Shown piece by piece: positions 10,783-22,490 of a stretch of 64,000 nucleotides of DNA. Each line of letters starts with the position of its first letter. The first letter of the stretch is position 1. The DNA comes from Capsicum annuum (lineage: Eukaryota > Streptophyta > Magnoliopsida > Solanales > Solanaceae). The translations under genes and the position numbers were made by a program. Under the pieces are notes generated by a model, which was given only the letters and a program-made list of their open reading frames with translations, had not been told where the DNA came from and searched no databases. Location: contig NC_061118.1 in assembly GCF_002878395.1 (NCBI RefSeq), positions 132,497,216 through 132,561,215 of the forward strand. The letters are read 5' to 3'.

Positions 10783-10943
10783 GATACATTACTATCCATT
10801 TCAATAAACAACAAACGACTCCTAGAATTTTAACTTAAATCACGATTTCATTGACTTAGATTACACCAAATCCCATGTTTAATGCAAAACCATCTTCCAT
10901 TTGGAGTAATGGTCTTCCATTGACGCAAATTACTCCATAAATT

Positions 10944-11255
10944 TTGTGTTTGATTTTTAGGTTTATTAGTTCCAAAATTAAAGCAAATCATTTTTTCAAT
11001 TTTATGTTCTTTCACCATTTTAACAAAATTAATGGAGTTGAGTATTGGTCTTATTCAGTTGTTGCAACTCCTACTGAAGTTAATGTTGAGTTTGTGCCGG
11101 GTAACTTTAATTTTGAAGACAGTGATTTTAGTGAAAATAGATCTAAGCATCGAAACGATCTAACAATGATGAAGAAGTTACGGGATGTTGCTGAAAGTAA
11201 TGAGAAAAAGCTTGTTGTTGCTGTTTCAAAGAGAAAAAGAATGTTGTTTCAATGA
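10944..11255 (+). CDS. Hypothetical 103-codon ORF in a repeat block
   Basis: The frame opens with Met at 10944 and ends at a TGA at 11253-11255. The N-terminal half is Phe/Ile-rich and looks like translated AT-rich DNA. From about residue 36 it changes character: WSYSVVATPTEVNVEFVPG, an acidic FEDSDFSENR stretch, then a Lys/Arg-rich KLVVAVSKRKR end. The text just before (TTTTTAG at about 10955-10962) could be a splice acceptor, in which case the real exon would start after it. It lies in a GATACAT-rich region that may be a captured-gene or Mutator-like element. I do not recognise the protein and it may not be expressed. Confidence 0.3.
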   Translation: MCLIFRFISSKIKANHFFNFMFFHHFNKINGVEYWSYSVVATPTEVNVEFVPGNFNFEDSDFSENRSKHRNDLTMMKKLRDVAESNEKKLVVAVSKRKRMLFQ

Positions 11256-11369
11256 GAAAAAGAAATAGAAAGAAAGTTGCAAAAAGAGACCCACTATCAA
11301 AGATATGATTTTTATGTAGTTGACAAATGAATTTTGCCATATACATTATAATTATGTATCATAATACAA

Positions 11370-11715
11370 AATGTAACAAATGATAATGCAAATGATGCAT
11401 CCGATACATAGCTGTAATGTTACAGAGATAATGCCTGCTTTATGATACATAGTAAAAGTTGTATGTGTTTTGGGTTATTTTTTACCTGATACATTAAATA
11501 TACTGAGTTTGATACCTAGATCAACTTTTACTGAGGTATTGCTTGTTTTCTAATACATACTGAGATTTGTATGTTATTTGAGTTCTTTTACACCTGATAC
11601 ATTTAATATACTGAATCTGATACATAGATCTAACTTAGTGAGATATGTCATTATTTTTGATACATAGTAAAAGTTGTGTACGTTTTGGGTACTTTTACAC
11701 CCGATACATCCAATG
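11370..11715. repeat. GATACAT-rich tandem repeat (~105 bp unit)
   Basis: The word GATACAT or a one-base variant occurs about ten times. A longer unit, TTTTACxCCTGATACATTxAATATACTGA, begins near 11484, 11589 and 11693, giving a period of about 105 bases, with further GATACATAGTAAAAGTTGTxTxxGTTTTGGGT blocks near 11443 and 11660. The same word reappears (as ATGTATC) at 12290, 13045-13070 and 13200-13225, so it characterises the whole 10.8-13.3 kb block. Confidence 0.7.
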
Positions 11716-12473
11716 TAATCATGTTATTCATGTTAAGAAATATATTGTAAAAATAAATATATCTTTATTATTTATTACGTTATATTATGTTCAATATTTC
11801 TGAATGCACGTGATGAAATATGTTATCAAATCCGTTCCACCTCATCCTATGAGGTTTGGTAGTTAGTGCAATCATAAATTTGCTATTGATAGTAAGAATT
11901 TTGCGGGTAAAAGTACTCAAATTATTTTAGCAGACATGCTTTGGTGTATTTCTTGATATGCCCAAATCGAATTTTTAAGGACAAATAATCAAATACTTGT
12001 TGATGCTTGAGCTTGTACAAGATAATCCAAATGAATTACATGTTTATGTAAAGAAAATATACTATAAAATTAAATTCTATAATACATCAAAATGTACCAG
12101 GTCTCAAATGAAATATATTACAATATTGTTTAAACAATATTCAACGCTAGACCAACTAAAAATAAAGCAACAAATTAAACAGAATACGTGAAACATGCTA
12201 TGTATCTTAAAATATAAATATCAATTCTCTTTCGAAAAAAATCACAGATGCATCTTTTGTGACTTGATATATTAAATATAAGTAGTAATGTATCATATTA
12301 CAACACCCGTATACCATCATTCGAGCTACATTATAAATTCAAAAATATTATTCTTGAACTCAACATAAACCTTTACTTCATTGTCTTCCGAATCATGATT
12401 TGCGATGAATTTTCTTTGACAATGTATCTGGCGTCAATTTTTTTCTTGATTAATCAATACCAAATTTGATTGC

Positions 12474-12880
12474 GATTGTCGAAATCAACTCAAAAACGAA
12501 ACACTTTCTCCAATAATAATTTCATCATTTTTATATTTTTCATATTGAAGTTTATTCATTCAAACACTGTAAAATCTCAATAGAATGGAGATGTTCATAA
12601 CATATTTAAAATAAAGAAACCAGGAAAAGAAAACAAAGATGAGAGAATTTGTTTTCTGAAATTTTCATCGAAGGGGATTGTTTTTTGAAATCAATCTAAA
12701 AAAAGAAATACTTTCTCCTACAACAATTTCATTACTTTTGTATTGTTCATATCGAAGTTTATTCATCCAAACACTGTAAAATTCAACAGAATGAAGATGT
12801 TCATAACGTATTCAAAATAAAGAAATCAGAAGAAGAAAACAAAGATAAAAAAATTTGGATGAATTTTCATCGAAGATTAT
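12474..12880. repeat. Direct tandem duplication, 202 bp unit
   Basis: The two units begin at 12474 (GATTGTCGAAATCAA) and 12676 (GATTGTTTTTTGAAATCAA). Landmarks keep the same spacing: TTTTCATCGAAG at 12662 and 12864 are exactly 202 bases apart, and CACTGTAAAAT, AGATGTTCATAAC and AAAATAAAGAAA recur in the same order. The copies differ at many positions, so the duplication is old. No coding signal. Confidence 0.8.
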
Positions 12881-13632
12881 TATTTTTGGTAATTCAAAAT
12901 TTAATTATGAAGCTAACACTAATTTTTAGGATTCAAGAGACATTATTCCAATCAGAATTACGTTAATTATGTTGTTATGTCCTTTTTTATCGTTATTTTC
13001 CTTTTTTATAGTCACTTAGTTGGGAAGTTATGTATTAGTTTGTTATGTATCATAGCTTTCATTTATGTATCTAAAAGAAATTTGGTGTAACATTATTTTT
13101 TAAAAATGGCAGTTCCTATTTTTATGGGATTTCATTAAACAGGATAATACTTAATTACCACTTATTACAAATTTAACCGCATTAAATATGTTAATTATAT
13201 ATCATATAGTAATGTATCATACATGGGATTTTCAAGTAATTTATAAAAAGTTGAGAGAGATGGTAATTATGTAGGAAACACTTGGGGTTTATACACTTCC
13301 CCTCTTTTGCTTTTGTCCTTTTTCCTTTGTGGGACCCAACCAAAGAAGTGTTTTTTACTCCCTCAATTTGTTTTTACTCCTCATAATTTTTTACTTTAAT
13401 TTTTATTTTTCTTTATTAATTTTAATAAATAAATATTTTTTTTGATATTTCATTTTTAATATTAATTATTTATTTTGTAAAATATATTATTAAATATCAA
13501 TTAATTGAAATGATAAGATAAATTTACTATATTAATTATTTTTTTAACGAAAAAGGTACGAATATACCCTTGAACCATAGTAAATAGTATATTACATCAT
13601 GGGCTCAGAATTATCTCACAATTATCTTGTAG
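12881..13632. other. AT-rich unassigned DNA
   Basis: No gene is seen. ATGTATCAT words near 13045 and 13210 link the left part to the GATACAT block. After about 13400 the text is extremely AT-rich, then AAAAAGGTACGAATATACCCTTGAACC at about 13549, a phrase that looks like the edge of another dispersed repeat. Confidence 0.4.
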
Positions 13633-13633
13633 G

Positions 13634-14105
13634 TTATATGGTTATTTTGATGCTGATTGGGGAGGTTATACTACAACTAAAGGGTCAACTACAGGTTACA
13701 ACATCTGCTTAGGTGCAAATTGTATATCTTGGACCTCTAAGAGGTAAAACACAGTGGCAAAGTCCAGTGTTGATGTTGAATATAAATCCTTAGCTTCTAC
13801 TATAGCTGAAATGACATGGATTCTTTACCTTCTTTATAACATTGGAGTATATATCAAGATAGTGTTTATACTGTATTGTGACAATTTAAGTGCCTCATAC
13901 TTGACAGTTAATCCAGTGATGCATGCCAGAACAAAGCATGTAGAAATGGACTACCATTTTATTTGAGAAAAAAGTGACTAGAGGACAACTACTCACATAT
14001 TTTCTAAGATCTAGAGATCATCTAGATGACATTCATAAGAAGGCCTTGACAAAGAGTTGTTTACTGATTTTAGAAGCAAGCTAGGAGTAAGTGTTCCGCC
14101 ACTTA
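13634..14105 (+). pseudogene. Ty1/copia RNase H fragment
   Basis: One frame reads LYGYFDADWGG, STTGYNICLG, ISWTSKR, a stop, then VAKSSVDVEYKSLAS, LYCDNLSA, NPVMHARTKHVEMDYHF, a second stop and VTRGQLLTYF. These are the ordered motifs of the copia RNase H domain, including the catalytic Asp of DADW and the Glu of VEYKSLA and the Asp of CDN. The domain should be preceded by reverse transcriptase but the upstream DNA is unrelated, so the element is truncated on the left. At least two in-frame stops (near 13745 and 13965) make it a pseudogene. Confidence 0.9.
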
Positions 14106-14110
14106 CTAGC

Positions 14111-14435
14111 TTGAGGGATAATATTAAAGATAGATATAATAGAAGATAAGGAGAGTGTACGTTATCTGATTCTATTAGAGTTAGTAGAGTTAGAATTAGC
14201 CTATTCTTTGCCTCTGTAATTGTACTAGTATTCTAGTAGTAGTAAACATCTACTTGTATATGTCGTTGCCTAGTGATACAACTATAAGTCTTCAATATTG
14301 GCATAACTAGAACTCTTGCAAGTAGTCTAGGACTCTACAACCACCTTGTATTCAACTCCTATAAGTAGGAGCATGTACTAGACTCCTTAATCATCAGAAA
14401 TATACTTTGATTCTCTTTATTGTGCTTGAGAATTC
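14111..14435 (+). mobile_element. Polypurine tract and 3' LTR of the copia fragment
   Basis: AGCTTGAGGGA at about 14109-14118 is the purine-rich stretch that precedes a copia 3' LTR, and TAATATTAAAGATAG after it is a decayed TGTTA-type LTR start. The LTR text runs to about 14435, where the LINE sequence begins. The right edge is an estimate because the 5' LTR is not in the window. Confidence 0.6.
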
Positions 14436-15284
14436 TATGACGGAGGTTCGCTTTGGCTGTCCTATGTAATAAAAAGGTTTCTCTTAATCTTAATGGGAAG
14501 TTCTACAAAGTGGTAGTCCGATCGACTATGTTGTATGGAGTACAGTGTTACCAGTCAAGAACTCCTACATCTAAAATTTAAATGTGGCAGAGATGAGGAT
14601 GTTGAGATAGATATGTGAACTTACTAGGAGAGATAAGGTTATAAATGAGATTATTCGAGAGTAGGTGGAAGTGGCTTATATGAAAAATAAGATGCGAAAA
14701 GTGTGGTTGAAATGGTTTGGGCATGTGATAAGGAAGTTCAAAGATGACCCAGTATGAAGGTGTGGAGATTTGGATATGGGTGATTTTAGATGGGGTAGAG
14801 TTAGGCCAAAGAAATACTAAAAGAAGGTGATTAAACATGACATGAAGCAGTTACAATTTACAGAGGACATGATCCTTGATAGGAAGGTATGAAGGATGTA
14901 AATTAGGATAGAAGGTTAGTGGGTAGGAGTGCGTCCATACTAGTAATAAGAAGTGTTTCGGTGTTATGCATGTGTCTTGTAGTGTTCTTGGTATTTCGGT
15001 GATGTTTGTGAGTTGATAGATAGTTTATATTATTACTTTGTGAATGTCTTATTTTCTTTATTATCTAGTGGTGTGTTATCCCATTCTGTTATTTGTTTAT
15101 ATATTTTTATATTTGTTTATATATTTTTATATTTGTTATACTGCTTTATTTTGAGCCAGAGATCTATGAAAAATGCCTCTTTAATTCATCCGAGGTAGTG
15201 GTGTGGATTGCGTTCACTTTACCCTCCCATAATCCTACTTTATGAAAATACATTGGATATATTCTTATTGTCATTGTTGTTGTT
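14436..15284 (+). mobile_element. RTE-type LINE, 5'-truncated, 3' end with (TTG)n tail
   Basis: From about 14440 the translation reads RRFALAVLCNKKVSLNLNGKFYKVVVRSTMLYG, the C-terminal part of an RTE-clade reverse transcriptase protein, then breaks up with frameshifts (the WFGHV motif is readable near 14716 and a KYW motif near 14810). It ends with the tail TGGTGTGGATTGCGTTCACTTTACCCTCCC and a short TTG repeat at 15273-15284. A second, better-preserved copy of the same family is at 41094-42004; alignment of the two supports the identification. No target duplication can be recognised. Confidence 0.75.
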
Positions 15285-15526
15285 TGAGAGAGTAGTATCT
15301 ATGTCATTTCATTTATTGATCTTTGAAAAGTATGACAAGTCAATGATAGATAAATAACAATGGATTGAAAGAGTAGAAAGTCCTCCTCTTTGACCTGGTC
15401 AGAAGAAGCTAGTTATGGTCAATGACTTTAAATTTGATAAGTTTATATTATTTTAATATTTTTAGTAAGTTTTACTTCTTGAATTTGTATACTACATATG
15501 AAAAATATTGGGTTCTTGCAATTGAA
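15285..15526. other. Unassigned spacer
   Basis: About 240 bases between two LINE fragments. I see no gene, repeat or signal in it. Confidence 0.5.
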
Positions 15527-16531
15527 TTTTTTTTTTTGACATCCAACATACTTAGCTATATTAAGGCATAATGGGTCTGAAAGAGTTAAAATATGCTATA
15601 GCATTATTTACAATCCAACTAGGACTTAAAAAATTATTTTCTCACCCTTTTATCTTTGCACTTGCCCTATCTTTTATGAACTCTAACATTTTTCTCCTTC
15701 GATCTTCCAAATACAGTAGGTAACCCAAGATTTACTCCTAAATCTTTCTATGAAGTTTCCTAACTCAGCAATAGTCTCATTCTTTTCCAGATCAGAGGTA
15801 TTCTTACTAAAGAAGACCTCAGATTTTTCAAAGTTCACTTTCTAACCCGAATATTCTTCATAAATTCTTAAAAGTTTTAGAAAATTTTTCAGCATTTTGA
15901 ACATTAGTATTGCAAAATACATGAAAATCATCAACCAAAAATAGATGATTAACAATAGGTACCCTCTAACTAGACTTAGGACCTGAATATCCCCTCACAA
16001 TTTCGCTTGATTTAGATGTCCAGAAAGGCCTTCCGCACATAACAAGAAGAGATATGGAAAAAAGGATCCCTTTTCCTTAGTCCCCTAGTAGGTCTAACTT
16101 CCCCAACTATATCTCCATTAATATTAAATTGATAAGTAGGGGTAGTGATACGTTGCATAATCCACTTAGCAAAGGTTTTGTGAAATTTCATTTTAAGAAG
16201 TAATTTATGAACATAATCCCACTCCACTAGATCATAAGCTTTGGTCATGTCTAGTTTTAGAGACATATACTTTCACTTTTTTGTTCTTTTATTTTTAAGA
16301 AGGTGAATGAATTCATTTACTAGCACAATATTATTTGTTATTTGTCTTTTACCGATAAAAGAAGATTGATTTAGGGAGATAATATTGGGAAGATAAACTT
16401 TGATCCTATTAACTATGATTTTTACAATAATTTTACACACTGTAGAATATAAACTTATATTCATGAATTGATCAATATTACTAGAATTTTTCACTTTAGG
16501 AATCACCGTTATAAGGGTTTGATTCTAAGAG
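15527..16531 (-). pseudogene. L1-type LINE reverse transcriptase fragment
   Basis: On the minus strand, starting at 16506, one reads IPKVKNSSNIDQFMNISLYS, SLNQSSFIGKRQITNNIVLVNEF and, in a second open piece from 16266, LKLDMTKAYDLVEWDYV, FNINGDIVGEVRPTRGLRKRDPF: fingers and palm motifs of plant L1 reverse transcriptase (canonical R-PISLxN, F-GRxIxDN, K-D-xKAYDxV-W, N-G-RGLRQGDP). The catalytic FADD-type box is seen as LVDDF near 15935. RGLRQGD has become RGLRKRD. An 11-base poly(T) at 15527-15537 is the poly(A) tail on the minus strand. The element is cut at 16531 by the LTR that starts at 16532, so its 5' part is missing here. Confidence 0.85.
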
Positions 16532-19151
16532 TGTAACATCCTATACATTTTAAAACATATATGATCAGCTTAGCATTGACAAAAATATTTAAACTTAAGA
16601 TAGTAAGGAGGTATTTGACCTTAAAATTGGAGTTAAGTGTTAATTTAGAGTAGTGGGATTAAGATGTTGAAAAAATAGGATAAAATAAGTGAGGTGCTTG
16701 CTTGACTTAATTAACATAGTAGGTGACAAGTAGGTGTATCAGCTACTTAAACTAATAGACCAAATTGAGGCCTATATTAATGAACTTATTTGAGGCCTAA
16801 ATTAAGTAAAAGAAAAAGAGAAGGATGACCAAACTAATAAATAAATCTGTCTAAGGCCAAAATATGATGTGATTTAATTAGAAATAAACCATTTAAGTGA
16901 TGGAGCTAACCCAATCTGTCTAAATCCCAAGTTTGATGTGATCCAACTAAAAATAAACCAAGTAGGTGTATCACCTACTTGAACCTTTTTGAGTAGCTTA
17001 AAGATCCAAGTAGGTGCATCACCTACTTGGACTATTTTTTACAATATTAAGATATCCAAGTAGGTGTATCACCTATTTAACCAAGATGTGGCTGAAAAAT
17101 GAAAAAAAAAGCGGTTCAACATGTCCCTTTTTAAAATCTATGATCATCTCATTCTCTTCATTATTTCATTAAAAATAAATTAGATTTTCTATGCTCTCAC
17201 TCTAGCATCTTGAAAGCTCTAAACAACAGTCCTAAATTTTCATTTCTTAAGGATTTCCCCTCTTCCAAGCTAAATGTAGGTGAATAATTCATGTGTATTA
17301 CTTAATTCTACCATGGAGTGTTATGGAAATAATATTCCTTCTATGTAGAGTGTAGGACATCCATCTTCTAGCTTGGCAGCTATATTTTTCCTTAACTTCT
17401 AAGAAAATATCTTCTTCTTTGGTTCAAACTTGAAGAGAAGCTCAAGGTCTTAAAAGAGTCTAAGTTAAAAGAATAAAATTTTTAGAATTTTTAGGTAAGG
17501 TTTTATCCAATTTCATTCCTCCTTAGGCATAGTTTGGTGGAAAACTTCGTATCTATTTTTTTTTCTTGAACTCTAAGGGTGGTGATTGGAATCCTTGCGT
17601 TCATTATTTCTATTACGTAGAAATGAATTTTGGAACTGTTTTAGGCTATTTATGTGTGTTGTATTAAGGTAATAGGGTGAACTTATAAAATAATTATGTG
17701 TAGTTGTATGGAAATGAAGAGTGTGAACTTGGAGGGTTATTCTGGTGAATTATAGATTTTGGGACTGTTTATGGGTTATTTTATATATATTATTATTGTC
17801 AGGTAGTGGGTTACCTTATAAGATGGTTGAATGGAATTGTATTAAAGTAAAAGGGTGTGGTGACACACCATATATTTAGGTGTTGTACGGTCTTATTGGC
17901 CACCAAGTGTTTAGCTATTATTTTGAAGGCCTATAATGTGATTAGCTTCTAATATTAGCTTCATTATGTACTTATATTGAAGAGTAACATTTGAAGGAAT
18001 GGTTGAATCTTTGTAGCCACACTGGTTGGAAGATAAGGTATATAAGCTATTTGTTTTCATATTCTTTAGCATGAAATCTCATACTAGTGTTACTACCAAC
18101 AAAGTGAGCTTCTAAGTGTTATCCCTAGTAAAGGATATATGGAAATGATGTACGATTTTTACCCATCACTAATGACCTTGTTCCTACTCCCTATGATTCA
18201 TAAATGTGTCAAAGTACTTCAAATGTGTTTATTACTAGATTTGTGTGTTTACAATTTCCAGTCAAACTCTTGTCACATGTTTCTCCTCTATGTGTCAATA
18301 ATACCCTACATTACACATGGTAAGTGTGCTCACATGTTAGGTATGCAATCTGCTTATTTACTGCCAACTTGCTTTAATGGTCTATTTGATAATAAACTTC
18401 ATTTTCTCATACATTTATATGTTCCCTTACTTGGGCATCACTCCCATTGCTGTCGTCTATAATTTTACGTCATAGAATACTTACTCGTTCCATTCTATAA
18501 TTTGCATCTCCTTACTTGGAATATATATTTGTCCCTAAATTGAATCTGTCCACAAGTTTCAGTAGTTATCATGTTTATGCACCTTTCATTTGATATCATT
18601 TACTAAGTATTTAGCTATTGTATCACTGTCTAGAGTACTTATCTCTCGAATTGAGTTAGATGCTTTCACTCAAGTTCTATTTCAATGGTCATAGTACTAA
18701 TTGTGTTGTTTAAGCTCCTAAATATTAAATTATTGTTATAAATGCTTCTTACATCATTTTATTGCCTCTAGTGCATATTAACATATTTCTTAGTACTTGT
18801 CTATAGTCCCAAAGTTCAATAATATTATGGCCACCAAAATAATAATCTCAAAAATTAAAGAAATAAAGTAAAGAAAATATGTTTATATGTGGTGAATGCT
18901 AAGGGGCGAAAGCCTAGCATGGTCCGATCCCAATTCTTGGACTTATAGGTGGCAGCTCAAGGGTGAAATCCTAGCATGGGTCGATCCGAATTATTGTATT
19001 TACCACTGATCACCTGATCATATGTATCACATGGATTAAAAAGATTTTAAAGCAAAGAAAAAGAAGGGTATAGTGGAAAAAAATATGTAATGTACATGAT
19101 CCACAAGTGTAAGTAAAGGTGGTCCTGTATCCTTATCTGTATGTTGATATG
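16532..19151 (+). mobile_element. Gypsy LTR 'D', left part (split by element A)
   Basis: It begins TGTAACATCC and shares its organisation with the C LTR at 30141-33056: palindromic AAGTAGGTG/CACCTACTT words (16959-17078), then two copies of a GGCAGCTCAxGGGxGAAAxCCTAGCATGG repeat (about 18893 and 18951), then ACTGATCACCTGATC. It stops at 19151-19156 where element A is inserted, and the missing last ~460 bases of the same LTR are found at 43344-43801. Together the two parts give about 3.08 kb, close to the 2.9 kb of C. The LTR itself interrupts the LINE at 16531. Confidence 0.88.
16959..17078. repeat. Three tandem hairpin-forming palindromes in LTR D
   Basis: CAAGTAGGTG-TAT-CACCTACTTG occurs at 16959-16981, the same palindrome with CAT in the loop at 17007-17029, and a slightly decayed copy at 17057-17078. 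Spacing is 48 and 50 bases. Each has 10-base arms and a 3-base loop. They lie in the U3 part of the LTR. Confidence 0.9.
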
Positions 19152-19156
19152 CTAAT
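19152..19156. repeat. Target-site duplication of element A, left copy (CTAAT)
   Basis: CTAAT immediately precedes the TGTCATGAAC terminus of the A LTR at 19157 and is repeated exactly at 43339-43343 just after the opposite terminus. Confidence 0.9.
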
Positions 19157-21184
19157 TGTCATGAACTAAAAACTAAAGATCATGATGGCATTTTTCACAG
19201 CTAATCCTTGACAAATAAGCTAGTTACCCAAACTAATACATAAATATAAAACCATAATAGAAATCCCAAGGCGAGACTTCTTGAGTAAAGTCAGACCATA
19301 CATTATAATTATAGTAGAAGTCTGAAAAATAATACGTACCACAAACCATCCCAAAACCTAGTGTCATAGTGTATGAACAATCTACGTATAACTCGAAGTC
19401 TAAAAATACAACTGATAAGAAAAAAAACCACAAGTCTGTCTCTGAACTAAAAATAAGACATAAACTAGATAGGATGAGGTCGGAGGTCGACTCGAGAAGC
19501 ATAGAGCTACCCCTACCTCAAATATGTCAAATCACTGCCCGTACGTAGTTGTCATACAATACATCTGTACTTAGATCTACACCGAAAGGAAACAGTAGGG
19601 ATGAGTACGGTCCACTAGTACTCAGTAGGTATCATAGGCCGACTAAGCAAAGTAGAAAATAAAGTGTATAAGTAAACACTATGAGCAAGTAATCTCCAAG
19701 AAGAAAATGTCCCAAATGGTAGCTCGCACCATCTCACCTAACAGTTCTAAATAGAGCACATAAGCAAGAAATAGTTATATAAAAGAAAAAGAATAAACAT
19801 GACTCAGATAAAATATAAAAACACAGCACTGAAGATCCATAAATGATTAAAATGCAGTAAGGATGATAATAATGATGATATGATATGATCGAGGTTATTA
19901 CATAACCTCCATCTACAAATACTAAGCATTTGTGATTCTATGTAGGATCAATTGAGGGGGGGGGGGGGTTTCACAACCCATATACAAGATCAATACTCAA
20001 TCACAGTCTTAATATCTTTATCTCTTCTTTGACTTGAGGGCTACGATAGATGTTTTTTCAAAAGTGTCACACTTCTGTCAAAAATTAGCATTTCCTCAAA
20101 GGTACCAATATCGCATGAATGTATGTATGACATGATGATGTAATTCTCACAACCAAACCAGAGTAAGGATCTCAAATCCAACCAATATACATGTATGAAA
20201 GTTCAAAAATCTACTCAGTAAGTCAACCGTCCATGATTCAATATAGGCCAAGTACCATTAGAGTGAAATAAGCAAGTAATAAATCACTGATATCATATTA
20301 ACCCTAACTTAGGCATTTCTACCAGGAAGAAAACAATCTAATGTATACACAAGACCAACACCAATAGATAAGGCTCCCACATGGGCCATACATAGCAATT
20401 ACCATCTCAAAACACTAACAACAATAATATAAGCTCCCACATTGGCACACAAAAATAATAAAATTAATTCCATGATTAATTCCCATATGCATAGCATGCT
20501 TTTATATCAATTTTAAATACCCAACCTAGTCTAAAGAAAGTTAAGCCATAACATACCTCAAAGTAAATAAATTTAATCCAAAACCCTTCAACCCAGAGCC
20601 TTCCCCTCTTGGACGACCTTGAAATTAGATAAATTATACAAATATAGAATCTACGTGTTAAAAGAAAGTCAATGGTACCCATATTGTCCATTTTTGACTC
20701 GGGATCAAAACAGACCCTCGAAATGAGTTTTCAAAAGAAAGGGTACAATCAAAATTTTTGTATAAAAACTTTATTCATGATTAAAGAAGAAATAGGTGAA
20801 AATCTAAGTGAAAATGGATTGAAAATGAGGTTTAAACTAAAGAAACACTATTTTACGCCTTTTGGACAAAAATCCCCCAATTTTACTTTTGAAAACATGA
20901 AATTATGGGTTTTAGATGACAAGAATCAAAGTAAAATAATTGATATAGTGATTTCGAGCTTACCTATGCTTGAAAATGAAAGGAATCAACTAAAATCCTC
21001 TCAACCCGAAGCTTAAAGTCCCAAAAATAGAAGAAAAATTGAAAAAAGAGGTTTCTACAATGACCCAGTTTTGATTGCTAAAAAGGTCACTGCTTTAACG
21101 AGGGTCAACCGCTAAAGCGGTCCCCTTACCACTAAATCGGAGTCCATACTGAAGCCGCCAACATCTGCTTTAGTGGTACCCGAC
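19157..21184 (-). mobile_element. Element A 3' LTR, distal part
   Basis: This aligns over its whole length with 39821-42735 of the 5' LTR of A, apart from the LINE found only there. Shared landmarks include the TGTCAxxAAC terminus, GTAAAGTCAGACCATACATT, TATGATCGAGGTTAT and ATTCCATGATTAATTCC. It stops at 21184 because element B begins at 21185; the LTR resumes at 33974. A run of 13 G at 19956-19968 interrupts it. Confidence 0.88.
21090..21184 (-). repeat. GCTTTAGCGG palindromic word cluster in the U3 of element A
   Basis: Variants of GCTTTAGCGGT and its complement ACCGCTAAAGC recur (for example ACCGCTAAAGCGGT at about 21109-21122, GCTTTAGTGGTACC at 21167-21180). The cluster continues at 33985-34065 on the other side of element B and has a counterpart at 42610-42830 in the other LTR. 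Confidence 0.8.
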
Positions 21185-21782
21185 TGATAATGTTCCTAGT
21201 CGGAGGTGACTAAACTGAGGTTGAAATGCAGAATTAAACAACAAAATTAAAGGATAGTTATGAAGTAAGAGATAAAAAGTGAAGAAATAAAGACTTAATT
21301 GAATAATAATTAGCCAAGAGAGAAATAAAACTCTATCAAATGCACGAGAAATCAAATTGAATTGACAAAATAATAACTTGATGATCAATCAAGCGAAGAA
21401 TATAACAGAAGCAATTCGATAATCTACCCTAATCACTCAATCTAAGCTAACAATTGAAATTGAAGCCAATCACTACCCTAACCTAGAGTGACTAAATATC
21501 AAGTCTATTCAAGACAATTCAATCATCCAAAATCTAAGTGATGAAATAGATAAGACAACTTTTTATAGTCATTGCCTTTAGAAAAATAACCTATGAGAAG
21601 AATAACCCAAAAGTGACTATCTTACAACTAACCCATAAGGGACCTTCTTGATTGCCCAAATGGCATCTTGATTGCTTATGACCTTGTGTATTTATTTCTT
21701 CATGCCTTCTTTTAGGCTTTAATCTATCATCTATCTATGGAAGCCCCTCCTAATATACTTCAAGCTAATCATGATTGTATCA
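21185..21782 (-). mobile_element. Element B 3' LTR
   Basis: It aligns from end to end with 33376-33968. Shared blocks include CTAAGCTAACAATTG, TCACTACCCTAACCTA, AAATATCAAGTCT, AAGGGACCTT and TTGATTGCTTATGACCTTG. No reading frame is conserved between the two copies, as expected for an LTR. Confidence 0.88.
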
Positions 21783-22490
21783 TCCCTCCTTTCTTTAAAA
21801 GGATTCGTCCTCAAAACCAAACCTTGCAAACACATAAGAAGGGAAAACAACCAAATATTTCTCATAGTCCGAGGGTTAGCACAAGGGTTAGCGATAGAAA
21901 ATCTATCAACATGCCAAATATGCATATACTTAACGTATAACCAAGCATATAAATGAGTCACAAATAGTTTGTAACCCAACCAAACAAGAGATACTTGGCT
22001 ACATAAGAAACATTGACAAAGGGGTGAATCAAACGAGCCATGGTGTTTAGGAAACCACACATATAAATCCTTAATGGTTCTACATTTTAAAAAAAACAAA
22101 TCCCCCTTTAAGTAAAGTATCACATGATAGCCCACATATCTAAGTATTATGTCATAAACAGGATCATTCCAAGTTAAGACTCCACCAAATGCACTAGCTA
22201 TCTACGAGAATGTTATTCTCAATTTATTACTGGGGACAGTACGAAGGTATTCCTCATACAAATTGGCAAATATATCTCATGCAAACCCATAATATCAAGC
22301 AATAAAACCAAGCAATAATCATAAGAGAGAAAAGCAATATCACTACTAGACTTATCACCATGAAAGCCGACAACCTCACTCATAACTTATTTTTCATTGC
22401 CAATGCCACTATTCAACTCATTACCAGGGTCAAAGGTAATGGAAATCCATAAACATGGGTCAAGGATACACCTATTTGCACTATTGGCAC
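21783..22490 (-). other. Element B internal region, 3' end with polypurine tract
   Basis: On the minus strand this is the part that leads into the 3' LTR. The last bases before the LTR, AAAGAAAGGAGGGA on the minus strand, form the polypurine tract. The rest shows no recognisable gag or pol motif. A 134-codon open frame on the minus strand (22135-21731) overlaps the LTR boundary and has no family features, so I do not call it a gene. Confidence 0.6.

Noticed and set aside
10733..11720. CRISPR-like array because of repeated GATACAT units
   Set aside because: The units are imperfect tandem copies of ~105 bp without constant spacers; the context is a plant repeat block.
18139..18462. 107-codon plus-strand open frame with Cys and His
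   Set aside because: It lies inside LTR D and has no counterpart frame in the C LTR.
21731..22135. 134-codon minus-strand open frame spanning the end of element B
   Set aside because: It crosses the polypurine tract and LTR boundary of B, and the LTR part is not open in the other B LTR. No family motif.
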